A DNA stretch of 64,000 nt from Odobenus rosmarus divergens (taxonomy: Eukaryota > Chordata > Mammalia > Carnivora > Odobenidae): NCBI RefSeq assembly GCF_000321225.1, contig NW_004450459.1, forward strand, positions 2,597,027-2,661,026, written 5' to 3'. The position numbers and the translations under genes are program-made. This document shows positions 36,025-47,289 of this stretch, in pieces; within the stretch, counting starts at the first letter, position 1; every line of letters starts with the position of its first letter. The notes beneath the pieces were generated by a model. The model was not told the origin of the DNA and searched no databases. It worked only from the letters and a program-made list of their open reading frames with translations.

Positions 36025-37417
36025 CTTTCTAAAGGAGCAGGTTGTGTTTATTACCCACCTTGGAATTTAGGGTTATTGCAAGGACCAGCACACCTGAGCT
36101 ACCAGCAGGAGAAGGAGCATCAATCTGACAAATAGTTTTTATATATTGAGAATTCTAAATATCTTCATATCCAGGTATGCATTCTCACTGACTCATAACT
36201 AAGGACAGACACTTACTTCTTGGTATGTTTATTCTTAAAACTGTTCCCTATTTGAAACTGCTATATACAGAAAGCAAGCACCAAACTTAAATCATTAGAA
36301 CCCACATATCATGAGTTATAATTGCTTGTTATCTTTTACAAAATTATGGCCTTAAGGTCTCCTCCCATCAGTGAAACTTACACTGAAAACAAGTCTTTCA
36401 TGAGTCCCTGACGGTCAGTAAGGTGGGGTTCTGGCAGACTGGGACAGGCAGGAAATTCCAGAGGCAAAAGCCTTCCTTGAGAAAAACACCCAGTTCCAGT
36501 GCCCTGCACTTCAGAATTGGGAACAGTGTGGTTGCTCCTGAGCTCAGATAAGTATTGGTATCTCTAGCTATCTAAGGTAAAGGGGAAAGGGACAAGGGCC
36601 CACGTCAACACCTTGGATTGCACTTGGAGGCAAATGAGTAACCTCTGCCGAGTGGAACACCTGTGAGAAGTGTTCTCTGTGGCTTGCACAATTTAGCAGC
36701 ATGTGCATTTTTTATGTCCTGCAAACTGCAACTATATCCTTCTCTCTTCCCTGTCTATTTTTAATCACCTATAGCAGAGACTTATGGTGGAGACTAATTT
36801 GAGGGCTACATTTCCTAACTACAGCTGAAAGCAGCATAAGATACATGCAGACAACTCCCCATTTTTTACCTGTGACACCACTAAGAACTGTGCCTTGTGT
36901 CCTTAGCCAAGATAGGATTCAAGTCTCCAGAGGCTCAAGCCCTGGAAGGATTACAGTGCCTCCCTTCTAAATATACTGCAATATGGAAACAACATTAAAC
37001 TAAAAACACACAAAATTTCAATATATAGAAACAACAGCTTCTCTCTAGATTTTCTGACTGCAGATGTGCACTTATTGGGTACATTGGCATAGCCGGTGCC
37101 TTTCCAGTGGTATCTGATATAGGGGGTCCTCCTGTCCTCAAACTCTTGCACCATCATTTTCCTAGAACCATCATTACTCATTCCTGGCAATGACGGTGTA
37201 AACCAACTCAGAGAACTCTTAGCTATAGGCGCGGAGCACTGGGAAGACTGTCAGAATAGCAGCAACACAGAGAGATGCGCAGCAAGAAGAGGTCCCTAAA
37301 CAGTGAGGCGGAATGTAGCAGAAATATTTATTTAAGCTTTTTTCCTACTAGGTGTGTTTACGAAGTGTGTGGTGCTTTGGTTCCTAAATATTGATGAACT
37401 TGGGCAAACTCCTTTTT
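36025..37417. other. Non-coding stretch, nothing recognised
   Basis: No repeat or gene assigned. The - frame at 36951-37190 has no domain signature. Confidence 0.5.
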
Positions 37418-37433
37418 AACTATGTGCACATAT

Positions 37434-37551
37434 GGGACACCTGGCTGGCTCAGTCAGTAGAACATGTGACTCTTGATCTCGGGGTCAGGAGTTCAAATCC
37501 CATGGTGGGTGTAGAGATTAGTTTAAAAAAAATGAAAACTAAACTAAACTA
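37434..37551 (+). mobile_element. Short CAN-SINE, strongly tRNA-Lys-like, (AAACT)n tail
   Basis: This copy consists almost only of the tRNA head. It has a 'ggctcagtcagtagaaca' box A region, a CTT anticodon position (37472-37474 in 'gactcttgatctc') and the box B match gttcaaatccc (37491-37501). It lacks the CT-rich body of the other copies and ends in an AAACT pentamer run. Near-perfect TSDs aactatgt(g/c)caca lie at 37418-37430 and 37552-37564. It is not a functional tRNA gene because the acceptor stem is not complementary and it has an A-rich tail. Confidence 0.9.
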
Positions 37552-37564
37552 AACTATGTCCACA

Positions 37565-38043
37565 GAATCAGCCTACCCGCTGGATAAAGAACTTGGGGAT
37601 AAGAACAACATCAACCAATTGGAAGATTTCATAAATCACTTAATTTTACTCATTAAGAAATGGGTAAGAATTTCCACAACAAGATGTTATAAAACAAGGC
37701 CCTAGAGCTATTTTAGTTTGCTTTGCAGCCATAGGAACACTCTGGGCAGGGCTGAGGGCCATATTTTTGAAACCCATTCTTGCAGTGGAAGGAAACTGAA
37801 CTAGAATAGAAAACTCAAATTCTGATTTCAGCTGTCACCCTTCAGCCTGGAGACCTCAGTCTCTTCATCTGTGAGACAGGACAAATATATCAGCCTTGTC
37901 TCAATGGGTCACTGCAATGCTTGGAAGGCAATGTTATAGGCAACACTTTGGAAACCGTATGGGAATGCAGGTACCAATGCTTGCTCATTGTCTTGCTCGT
38001 ATTTTGCTCTTCCGCCATTGCTTACTAGATATACTGCAAACTT
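37565..38043. repeat. Non-coding; partial MIR at about 37830-37935
   Basis: 'agacctcagtctcttcatct' then 'gtgagacaggacaaatatat' fit MIR on the + strand. The rest shows nothing recognisable. Confidence 0.45.
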
Positions 38044-38061
38044 TCCCTCCGAATATCCTTT

Positions 38062-38261
38062 TTTTAATAAAGATTTTATTTATTTATTTGAGAGAGAGAG
38101 AGAATGAGAGACAGAGTATGAGAGGAAAGAGGGTCAGACAGAGGGAGAAGCAGACCCCCCCCGCTGAGCAGGGAGCCCGATGTGGGACTCGATCCCGGGA
38201 CTCCAGGATCATGACCTGAGCCGAAGGCAGTCGCTTAACCAACTGAGCCACCCAGGCGCCC
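38062..38261 (-). mobile_element. CAN-SINE, full length
   Basis: The element is in reverse: a T-run and 'aaagattttatttatttatt' first, then the GA-rich body, then 'ccacccaggcgccc' at the 3' side. A perfect 18-bp TSD (tccctccgaatatccttt) lies at 38044-38061 and 38262-38279. It belongs to the same subfamily as the pair at 58.8-59.2 kb ('ggactccaggatcatgacct'). Confidence 0.95.
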
Positions 38262-38354
38262 TCCCTCCGAATATCCTTTAACGCCTGTGTAGTTTTTTAT
38301 ATAATCTCCACTATGAATCTTTCCTTATAAACTCTTTCAGATGGCTCCAGTATC

Positions 38355-38560
38355 ATGTAATGTGGAAAGCACAAGTTCTAGTGTTGGAGCAACAGGGCTT
38401 GAGCCCCGTTCCCTCTAAACTTCAATGTCCTCGTTTGTAGTATGGGAAAAGAAATATCCTGTCTTCGTAGGTTATCCTGAGGGGCAAAGCAAATAGGAAA
38501 ATATTTTTGCAAACTGTACAATATCTGACAAATGTCCATTGCAATTTACTTCAACAACTA
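38355..38560 (+). repeat. MIR-type SINE
   Basis: 'tgtggaaagcacaagttcta', 'gggcttgagccccgttccct' and 'caatgtcctcgtttgtagta' follow the MIR/MIR3 order. Confidence 0.55.
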
Positions 38561-38825
38561 TTCGGGAAATAAATAGGAGTTTTATCTCCATATTGGGCAA
38601 TAAGATCTAAAGTGTCTTAGAAATACAACAACAAAAATTGTATCTGAGACTTTCAGAACAACTTAGAACTACATAAAAGACAGTAAACCTTGTTTTAAGA
38701 GGCTACTAAATTACAGTTGTTTCCATGCATCCCTGAATATTACAAATACCAGGAAATCTTTTATTTCAACTTCCACATACTATGAGAAATTAATGGACTA
38801 GTTGTTTTAGTTGACATTTGTTCTT

Positions 38826-39347
38826 TTTTTTTAAACTCATTATATCTTATTGTGTCATTGTGCCCTACTTGTGGGAAGGACACTGTATTCTTTGCTTTCT
38901 TCTTTTTTTTTCATTGAAGTATTGTTGACAAACGTTGCATTTAGTTTCAGGTATACTACATAGTGATTTGACAACTCTATACATTATGCTACACTCACCG
39001 CAAGTGTAGCTACCATCCGCCACCATACAATGCTATTATAACACCATGGACTATGTTCTCTGTTCTGTACATTTCATCCCTGTCACTTATTCATTCCATA
39101 ACTGGAAGCCTGTATCTCCCTCTCCCCTTCACCCATTTTGCCCATTCCCCCGCTTCCCTCCCCTCTGCAACCATCAGTTTGTTCTCTGTATTTACAGATT
39201 TGTTTCTCCTTTTTGTTCGTTTTTTCATGTGTTTGTTCATTTGTTTTGTTTTTTAGATTCCACATATAAGTGAAATCATATGGTATTCATCTTTCTCGGA
39301 TTTATTTCACTTAGCATAATACCCTCTGGGTCCATCCATGTTGTAAT
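38826..39347 (-). mobile_element. Old L1 3' UTR region, antisense
   Basis: The reverse complement of an L1MA/L1MB-like 3' part: 'tagtttcaggtatactacat', 'tcattccataactggaagcc', 'cttcacccattttgcccatt', 'ccacatataagtgaaatcat', ending 'gtccatccatgttgt'. Flanking direct repeats of 12/13 match (38813-38825 gacatttgttctt; 39348-39360 gaaatttgttctt) suggest the limits. Frames on both strands at 39046-39273 lie in this relic. Confidence 0.75.
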
Positions 39348-39505
39348 GAAATTTGTTCTTAAAAGTGCCAACTCGGGTTCAGCAAAAAAATGTATATTTC
39401 TTCAAAGTCATGATAATAATTATTTTAAGAATGTCTGCCTACTCAAGATGGGTAACAGCTGAAACATGTTGAGGGCTTTTATGATCAGGTGATTTTCATA
39501 TCATT

Positions 39506-40103
39506 GTCTTTCTTTTTTTTCTAGTTTTATTTTATTATGTTAGTCAACATATATTACATTATTAGTTTTTGATGTAGTGTTCCATGATTCATTGTTTGTG
39601 TATAACACCCAGTGCTCCATTCAATACATGCCCTCCTTAGTACCCATCACCAGGCTAACCCATCCACCCACCCCCCTCCCCTCTAAAACCCTCAGTTTAT
39701 TTCTCAGAGTCCATAGGCTCTCATTGTTCATCTCCACCTCATATTTCCCCCTCTTCATTTTTCCCTTCCTACTATCTTCTTCTTTTTTTTTAACATATAA
39801 TGTATTATTTGTTTCAGAGGTACAGGTCTGTGATTCATCAGTCTTACACAACTCACAGCGTTCTCCATAGCACATACCCTCCCCAGTGTCTGTCACCCAG
39901 CCACACCATCCCTCCCACCCCCCACCACTCCAGCAACCCTCAGTTTGTTTCCTGAGATTAAGAATTCCTCATATCAGTGAGATCATATGATACTTGTTTT
40001 TCTCTGATTAACTTATTTCGCTCAGCATAATACCCTCTAGTTCTATCCACGTTGTTGCAAATGGCAAGATTTCATTTTTTGATGGCTGCATGATATTCCA
40101 TTG
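39506..40103 (-). mobile_element. Carnivore L1 3' end, antisense, 598 bp
   Basis: Read in reverse this is one contiguous L1 tail. It starts with the ORF2-end region around 'gatgaatcacagacctgtac' and continues through a mid-3' UTR A-rich stretch and 'atggagcactgggtgttata' to the poly(A). A TSD ttcatatcatt lies at 39495-39505 and 40104-40114. It contains both motif sets seen separately at 1.7 kb and 26.4 kb, showing that these are parts of one family. Confidence 0.9.
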
Positions 40104-40114
40104 TTCATATCATT

Positions 40115-41365
40115 TTCTCATGTTTGATGAAAAAATAATGGAATAGATAGATCTTTAAAGCCAATGAGTTGGCTTTATGTAGACATTCCCAATTGGACCT
40201 AGACATTTATATCTAAAAAAATCAATATAAAAAAAGTGTAAGAAGTTTGTCTTAAATGGAAATCGTCAGGTGATTTCTGAGCTATTAATTTGTGATTTAC
40301 ATTTGTCTCATTTTTAAACCTAACCTAACCTAACCTAACCTGACCATATCTCTTAATCTAACTGGAGTATCTCCTTTTGGAAGGAGAAGAGATATAAAAC
40401 CCATTGCTAAATCTCAGGCTTACTCAAGGAGCTGTGCTAGTCTTTTTTTCTCCCTGTCTTAGGGGATTATGGCTATGTGAATCACTAGTATTCTGTGAAA
40501 AAGAATTGCCCTCTTGGCCTGCAATTATTTTTTAACTGGAGATTGAGTGGTTTCCTTTTATCTTCTTATTTTATTTGAATACTCTCAGCAGAGAAGGGTC
40601 ATGCATTTAAATTCCTTGCTAACTAATATGTCTTCCCCTTTTGCATTGAACACATTATGATTTTTTATCTTGATATTTGAAAATTAATTATTAAAGTATT
40701 TTTCCCGAGTGTGACCAGGATCTGCTTGCTTTCACCCTTCCCTCATAAAAATTTATGTTGTCAAGATCTAGTGGAATTGGTGCTTTGCTGTACATTGTGC
40801 CCCCTTGCAAGGCAATAATATCTTTTGTGTCCAGAGGTGATCAATATTGTAAACGTATTCCTTCTAGACCCTAACCCTGGCTTTGCAGTAATAACCATGC
40901 CTCTTCTTTTGTCTCTGTCCCTTTGAAACTTAATCCAGCACCACCTTGGGCCCCAAAGCAATGGTTACGCCAACTTCACAATCTCCCCAAATCCTTTCCT
41001 GATTAGATTGCCAGGTGATTACCCTGGTTAGCACATATTCCCCTGTTTGGCTCTTTGTTCAGAGATAGATATAAAAATTAATCTTCTTTGAACTGCATTT
41101 GCAATCTTGATTTCCTTTCACTTTTTCTCAATCTGAAGATATAATACTCCTTTCACAAACGTTGATTTACTCCTGAGGCCCAGTTCTTCAGTTCTCTCCC
41201 TTGTGCACTTACCTCACAACTGCCTGGTAACTAGGGAAGCTCCCAAATGATGAGAACCTTTCGATTTAAAGTTATAGCTTTAAAAATGTTTTTCCTTTTA
41301 ACATATGTCATAATTTCAAAGAAATTACTAATGTTGAACTCGGTGTGTTGAATAATTTTTAAAAA
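40115..41365. other. Non-coding stretch with a (CCTAA)n run
   Basis: A five-copy pentamer CCTAA/AACCT run lies at 40316-40342. No gene recognised. The - frame at 40761-40961 is featureless. Confidence 0.55.
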
Positions 41366-41369
41366 GCTT

Positions 41370-41535
41370 CAGCGTCTGAATAGCTAACACTATAGCTATT
41401 GTCATAGAATCCTATGAGGGAGAAATAATTAATCCCATTTTACAGAGGGGGGAAAGTGAGAATCGGTAAGTTTGTGATATACCCAAGGTCACAAATTGGC
41501 AGAGCCAAAATTCCAACTCAAGTTTATCTTACCTT
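41370..41535 (-). repeat. MIR SINE
   Basis: 'taatcccattttacagaggg' and 'acccaaggtcacaaattggc' are reverse MIR core sequence. Confidence 0.75.
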
Positions 41536-41584
41536 TAAAAAGTTCCTTATATGCTGCTTTATGTGGTTAATCAAAAGGATTGCC

Positions 41585-41700
41585 TTGACTGTAAGTTCCA
41601 CCCAGACTCAAAATCATATCCTTCTTGTTCTTTAGTTCCTTATAATACCTAATATGTAGTACCTTACAAAGAACAGCTCAAAATCTGTTTGCAGAGTACA
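41585..41700 (+). repeat. L2 3' end fragment
   Basis: 'gactgtaagttccacccaga' leading to 'tagttccttataatacctaa' and 'tatgtagtaccttacaaaga' follows the L2 3' terminus. Confidence 0.5.
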
Positions 41701-42840
41701 TGGTTGCTAATTCTCTGTTTTTCACTTGCTGCAACTTCTATCAACATAGCTTGTGAAGCCATTCTCCAGCTTAGTCAACTTAAGGCAGGGTTGAGGGAAA
41801 GGAGTTGAGAGGGTTGAGGAGGAAGACTCCAATTTCTTGACAAATTCCAAATATGTTGTAGTCTTTGACCTTGCACTATGCTATTTTGGACAACCATCTG
41901 GACCTCTCTAAACAACACCTTACATATGGTAACTCTCTCATATCCCATCTTTTCAACAAGATCGTCTGATTCTTAAAGCCAAAGACTGGTTCTTGGTTTT
42001 TGTTAGCATTCACCCCCCACCCGCAGTGCCTAAGACTGAACTGACCAGTTGTTGGCATTCCTTGCAAGCCTGAATGCCTCTGTGTAAAGGCCAGGCCCTG
42101 CCTCTGCTGCAGCAAAGGAAGTGATTTTCAGGAAGCCAGGTTCATCCAGTCATCCAGTCATTTCTTCACCAAATATCATGTGTTTGATGTACAAGTCTGT
42201 ATTAGGCCGCAGAGATACAATGGAGAACAACATGGAGTTCTACAATCCATAGAAACAAAATGGTTTGACTATAGACCCAACAATGGTTACTGCATCCATT
42301 TCCACTCCAATACTAACCCCCTGTTGTTCTCCTTTTAATAAGTTAACATTTTTAGTTCGTCTCTCGGGTCCCTACTCCTCCCCTCATTTTCTAACTCATC
42401 AATACTTTTTCCTATCTCTCATTAAAGATAATTTACTAATAATCTACTCAATTTGATAATAGTTTTGGTCCACATTTTCTACTTCCTTACTCTTGTCAAA
42501 GCTCATCTCTTTCTTATAAGGGGCGATCATAATCCTAACAAAATAATCCAAGATCCTGTTGAGGCTGCCCTATTTAATACTCTTTTTTGAGTACCCTTTA
42601 TCGTCAGAGCCCTTGACCCAACTACCTTCCAGGAGTTTTCAAACTATTGGGATCAACCCTAAAGTGTAAATGTGACAATCATTTAAACATGAAACTTTAG
42701 CTGAAGCATTCCATGCTAATCAAGGAGGCATATTCTAGCAGAGAGGTTGAAATTATTATAGCTCAGGCAGGTTTTCTGAAAAAGGTTGGTTAAAGGAGAT
42801 GGACCCAGCTGAATTACAATGGAGAGCAGAATGGCCTGAG
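41701..42840. other. Non-coding stretch, nothing firmly recognised
   Basis: The segment around 42145-42240 may be another copy of the unnamed old repeat ('cagagatacaatggagaaca'). The frames 41876-42115 (-) and 42265-42456 (+) are featureless. Confidence 0.45.
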
Positions 42841-42844
42841 CTAT

Positions 42845-43010
42845 AGTATGGGATTATGAAAAGACCTAAAGCCTGGGGCATGGAAACTTGAATTCTCGTC
42901 CCAGCTACTCAGAAAGTGAACTTGGGCAGTTTAATTAAATTCCCTGAGCTTCTGTTTCCCTATCTGTTCAGGTTTGGCAATATCATGAAACGTTCCAGAC
43001 TGACTTCAAT
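42845..43010 (+). repeat. MIR SINE
   Basis: 'aacttgaattctcgtcccag', 'gtgaacttgggcagtttaat' and 'tgtttccctatctgttcagg' follow MIR. Confidence 0.65.
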
Positions 43011-43180
43011 GAGCCTCTGTTAGCTTTCGAACCTATAAAAAGTTTCACTTTTTAGTCTGTCTCCACTTGTAGTTTTTTTGCACTTAATCAATGTATCTTA
43101 CTTTAGATACAAACATCTGAAATTTCAAAACAGATCGACTAAAAAGGTAGTTTACTATATTGTTGAAAATTTATTTGTTA

Positions 43181-43351
43181 GGGGTGCCTTTGTGGCTCAG
43201 TTGGTTAAACGTCTAACTTTTGGTTTCAGCTGAGGTTCTGATCTCAGGGGCCTGAGATCAAGCCCCGGGTAGGGTTCCATGCTCAGGGCAGTCTGCTTGA
43301 GATTTTCTCTCCCTCTCAAATAAATAAATAAATCTTTTAAAAAAAAAGAAA
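43181..43351 (+). mobile_element. CAN-SINE, older subfamily
   Basis: Head ggggtgcctttgtggctcag, then 'ggttctgatctcaggggcct', a CT body and an AAATAAATAAATCTTTT tail. A 16-bp TSD with one mismatch (gaaaatttatttgtta / gaaaatttatttgcta) lies at 43165-43180 and 43352-43367. Confidence 0.95.
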
Positions 43352-43394
43352 GAAAATTTATTTGCTAAAAATAAGATTCTTCAGAAGGTCTGAT

Positions 43395-43530
43395 TTTGTC
43401 CCCAGTCAGATAATTAGCAGTGTCTGGAGACATTTTTGGTTGTTACAAGTTGGGGATGTTGCAGGCATCTAGTATATAGGGACAACATATAGGACATTCC
43501 CCCCTACAAAGAATTATCCAACAATAGCCA
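43395..43530 (+). mobile_element. MER20, partial
   Basis: 'gtgtctggagacatttttgg', 'ttgttacaagttggggatgt' and 'ctacaaagaattatccaaca' are the MER20 consensus with an internal deletion. The 5' TIR is not clear. Confidence 0.75.
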
Positions 43531-43639
43531 AGGTGGAAGGATTAGTTTCAAGGACAATCTTGTGTAGTCAAAGGATAGGTATATGCAGTGTTCATGCTCA
43601 CTAAAAATTAAAAACATTTATTTAAAACAGCATGCAATA

Positions 43640-44110
43640 ACATCAAATTAGCAGATTTTTTTGAAGTTTTATAACACACTGTGGCAAAGGTATGGTGAAA
43701 TGGTTATCTTATTCTTTGGTGCAACTTTTCCTACAAGCAGTATTTTGCCATATTTACCAAGCTCTTAAAATGATTATTCCTGTTGACTCAGTAATTTCAA
43801 TGTAGAGCTATATCTTATGGAAATAATGCTAAATGTAGAGAAAAAAATGGGCCAAAGAAAAGTGATAAGTGATATTAATGGTAAGAAAAACTGAAGACAA
43901 TCTAAGAACAGTTAAACACATCCCGTTAAAGGGATATTATGTAGTTATTTTTAGTAATGTTTGTTAGGACTTTGTAGGAAGGAACATGGGAAATTATTGA
44001 TTGCAACATAAAGAGGAAAGGAGAAAATAACTGATATATATAGCATGATCACAACTGAACAAAATAAATTGATGCGTGAAAAGACTAAAGGAAATGTACA
44101 ACCCATCCAT
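43640..44110 (+). mobile_element. Old L1 fragment
   Basis: 'tgttgactcagtaatttcaa' followed by 'tgtagagctatatcttatgg' and 'aacatccc...gatattatgtagttattt'-type spacing matches an old L1 ORF2 end. It is strongly decayed. Confidence 0.45.
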
Positions 44111-44334
44111 ACAAATTGATTTACAAAAGTTTTGATTGATACATTTCAAGCACACTATGCAATCACATAAAATATACTTGGATATATCTTCACTAGTATT
44201 TTGTGGCATTCACCACCCATTTCTTTCACATACGTTAAGTTTTCATGATTTAAAAGCCCAAGAAAACAAAGAGTTTGCTTTTTATTTTCCTCATCATACT
44301 AAGGACATAGTTATATGTTATATGAGACTATTAA
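44111..44334. other. Short non-coding spacer between two L1 relics
   Basis: I see nothing recognisable. It may be the unaligned middle of the same decayed L1. Confidence 0.4.
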
Positions 44335-44555
44335 ACAATCTGGCATGCTCTCATGCACTATTGATGGGACTGTAAATTGATACAACCTCTCAGAAAGGTA
44401 CCTTATTCGTATGCATATCCTTCAACACAAAAATCCCACATTATCCCAGAGACACATCAACACATCTAAGCAAAGCAGTATATCCAAAGATATTCATTAC
44501 ATTATAGTTTGAATAAGAAATAATTGGTAGCAAACTAAATGCCCAACAACAGAAA
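44335..44555 (+). mobile_element. Old L1 fragment
   Basis: 'ttgatgggactgtaaattga', 'tacaacctctcagaaaggta' and 'agatattcattacattatag' correspond to the L1 ORF2 3' part (compare the ordered motifs in 3.7-4.0 kb). Confidence 0.6.
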
Positions 44556-44860
44556 AAAAAAAAACCCAAATGGAAAAACTTCCTTTGATTTTGCTTCACC
44601 TAAAGCTGTTGTCTTCTTTCATCCTTTCTTTTGTCATCAACATTTATTTAACTAAAATTTTAAGTGATTCTTCATATAGGATAACCTGATATGTAGCTCT
44701 GTTGTGGGGCTTTAGATATTTAAAAAAAAAATAAAATGCAGTCTCTGATTAAAAGCCTAATCTAATTAGGGAGACAAATACACAAAAAACTTCTTAGAAA
44801 AAACTGCCTCCAGTTGTTGCTTGAATTTTCCCATCTTCTCCTCAAATTTCCACTTCCAAC
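44556..44860. other. Non-coding stretch, nothing recognised
   Basis: AT-rich with two A-runs. No gene or repeat assigned. Confidence 0.5.
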
Positions 44861-44875
44861 AAAATCAGTGATCTA

Positions 44876-45072
44876 GGGGCGCCTGGGTGGCTCATTCGTT
44901 AAGCGTCTGCCTTTGGCTCAGGTCATGATCCCAGGGTGCTGGGATCGAGCCCCGCATTGGGCTCCCTGCTCCCCGGGAAGCCTGCTTCTCCCTCTCCCAC
45001 TCCCCCTGTTTGTGTTCCTGCTCATGCTCTCTCTTTCTCTGTGTCAAATAAATAAATAAAATCTTAAAAAAA
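44876..45072 (+). mobile_element. CAN-SINE, full length
   Basis: Head ggggcgcctgggtggctcat, body 'tcatgatcccagggtgctgg' and a CT-rich segment, ending in an A-run. A perfect 15-bp TSD aaaatcagtgatcta lies at 44861-44875 and 45073-45087. Confidence 0.95.
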
Positions 45073-45139
45073 AAAATCAGTGATCTATTGGATCCCAAAT
45101 GTCAAGCCTTCTCAGTTCTCATCCTCTTTGGCTTTTCTC

Positions 45140-45590
45140 ATTTTAGAGGATATTAATGATTACAAAAGCGTTTCATATGTATGCTCAAAAGTTATTCTCA
45201 CAAGACAATGGACTCTGAGAAACAAACTGAGGTTTCTAGAGGGGAGGGGGGTGGGGGGGGTATTAAAGAGGGCACGTTCTGCATGGAGCACTGGGTGTTA
45301 TACACAAACAATGAATCATGGAACACTACATCAAAAACTAATGATGTAATGTATGGTGATTAACATAACAATAAAAAAATTTAAAGAAAAAAAGGGAAAA
45401 AAAGTTATTCTCACAATAAGCCTGTAAAGGAGATATCCTGCCACAAACCCAAACTCCCATTCCCATTTATCAGAGAAGGCTCAGGAAGAATGAGTTACAC
45501 AAGGTCACCTGGCAAATACATGACAGAGACTGGACTTGATCTCATAGTTTCAGATTCCAGAGCTTCCATGCTTCTAACTATACCCCTGGT
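45140..45590 (-). repeat. MIR SINE split by an L1 insertion
   Basis: The left arm is 45140-45203 and the right arm 45417-45590 ('ttatcagagaaggctcagga', 'tacacaaggtcacctggcaa'). The carnivore L1 at 45204-45399 sits between them, so the MIR is older than the L1. Confidence 0.7.
45204..45399 (+). mobile_element. Carnivore L1, 196-bp 3' end
   Basis: It starts 'gacaatggactctgagaaac', has a G-rich run, 'atggagcactgggtgttata' and the terminus 'tgtatggtgattaacataac' plus A-rich tail. A perfect 17-bp TSD (aaaagttattctcacaa) lies at 45187-45203 and 45400-45416. Confidence 0.95.
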
Positions 45591-46740
45591 GCTTTCCATG
45601 GCTGACTAAAGGAATGACTGGATGCATCTATATTAATCAACTTCATGCATACAGAATGCAGAATGTCAGAAAACATTTGTCTTTCTCTGACCTAATCTGA
45701 CAGCACTTCATGCGGCTCTAGGCATGGGATTACTGCCCATTAACACTTGCTGTCTAGCTTTCAACACAAAATGCTTGCTGACTGTGGGCACCTGAATGGG
45801 CAAGATGGTGCCTCATTGTACTGAAATGTTATCCTCAGGATTCCTGTCACAGAAGAACCTTAGACATGACTGAGCTTTATAATTAGGATTTTTTGGTGCC
45901 CCAGTACCCGAGCAGCTCTAAGCTGAAGAGCAGATGGACTTCCCTTTTATCCTACTTCACTACTAGAAGGTCATGTTTTAGTAAAGTTCCAATTTACAAA
46001 TAACCGCCTTCATTCAAGTATTTTTGAGTAATCAATGAAATAGGAGCATCTTAAATGCCCAAACTAAATTCACTGTTGATATCTCAACCTATATTACCTT
46101 TAATCAATGGATTAATTCCTACCTAGTTATATTCTAATCCTGCTGAAACCTTATGATCCTGGTATCATCTAAAAATGTCTAAATCAATTCTTCATCACTT
46201 TTTTCTTTCTTATAAAAATCGTGAACATAGACTATTTAGAATTTCTGCCTCATCTAATTTGTTTGCAGGTAATTTTTTTTTAACTGCCTACATCTGTTGT
46301 CCCAGGAAATTTGTTGTCTGATAAAGGTAGCTTTCTGCCCGCTTTTTCTAAAGTAAGAGATATAAACACATATGGGTTTTTATCTTCTAAACAATCTCTT
46401 GCTTATAGTCCTAATTAGTTCAGTCATTTGCTTTTATTTGTTGCCATCCCATTTGAACTTTTTACTGCCATTTGAAATGTTTTCTGAAACTTGCTGTTTA
46501 TTGTCTTTCTCCAATATGTAATTTTTCCTTAATTTGGCTTGTTTACATTGCTTTCTTCCTCCACAATTTCTTCGTAAATGGATATTTTTAAATCCCTTCC
46601 ATATGTCTCTATAACTGGCCTAAGATCTCTGTTAGGCATTTATTTAGTGTGAACTGCTGTCTTTTTCTTTCTATTTCCTTGAATAAATCCACCTTAATTT
46701 TGTCCTACTTTTTTGAAGTGCTCATGATGAAACTGAATAA
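45591..46740. other. Non-coding stretch, nothing recognised
   Basis: AT-rich, with a T/C-rich bias over 46200-46700. No gene or named repeat. Confidence 0.5.
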
Positions 46741-46744
46741 AATC

Positions 46745-47260
46745 CTAATGTTTGCAGTCAGTCAGCCACTTGCTGGGTGCCCATGACAGGCACAACATTG
46801 TGCTAAGCTGGGGGATGGAAAAGCCAGGCAGAAGGAAGAACCATGAAAGTAGAATGGAATACAAGAGTTCTTAAATTTAGGAAAAGTTAAAATGTAACAG
46901 GGTAGATAGGATATCTAAAAAATCAGAATTCAAAAAGGAATATGTAAATATAGTAAGCAAATATGAATGGACTCCATGAATTCTGAACGAAAAAGCAATG
47001 ATCGGTCAGAGTCATCAAAGAAGGCTCTTGGGAGTGATGGGCTTTACTCAGGGAAGTGTTTAGGATGTCAATAGTTCAGCGGGTGCTGGCCATATTCCAG
47101 CTGGAGGAAATGGCATAGAGATAGAAATGAACAATTTGCTCAGACGATATCTAGTTTGTTGTTGGATGAATAAAGGAATCAGAGTCTGTGGACATTGAGA
47201 AAGCAGGGGTAAGTTTGTGAGTATAGAAGGAAAGAGGGGTGCTTATCATTTTTAATTTGC
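46745..47260 (+). repeat. Old mammalian interspersed repeat, family not named
   Basis: 'agccacttgctgggtgccca', 'caacattgtgctaagctggg', 'ggctcttgggagtgatgggc' and 'ccagctggaggaaatggcat' follow the same motif class as 55.5 kb. Confidence 0.45.
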
Positions 47261-47289
47261 AGGAATACTTCATGTAACTTTGATTCTGA

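Noticed and set aside
37434..37551. Functional tRNA-Lys gene
   Set aside because: Box A and B and the anticodon resemble tRNA-Lys, but the acceptor ends do not pair. It also has a SINE-type 5' end, an AAACT tail and TSDs.
40316..40342. Interstitial telomere-like repeat
   Set aside because: The unit is the pentamer CCTAA, not the hexamer CCCTAA, and there are only about five copies. It is a plain microsatellite.
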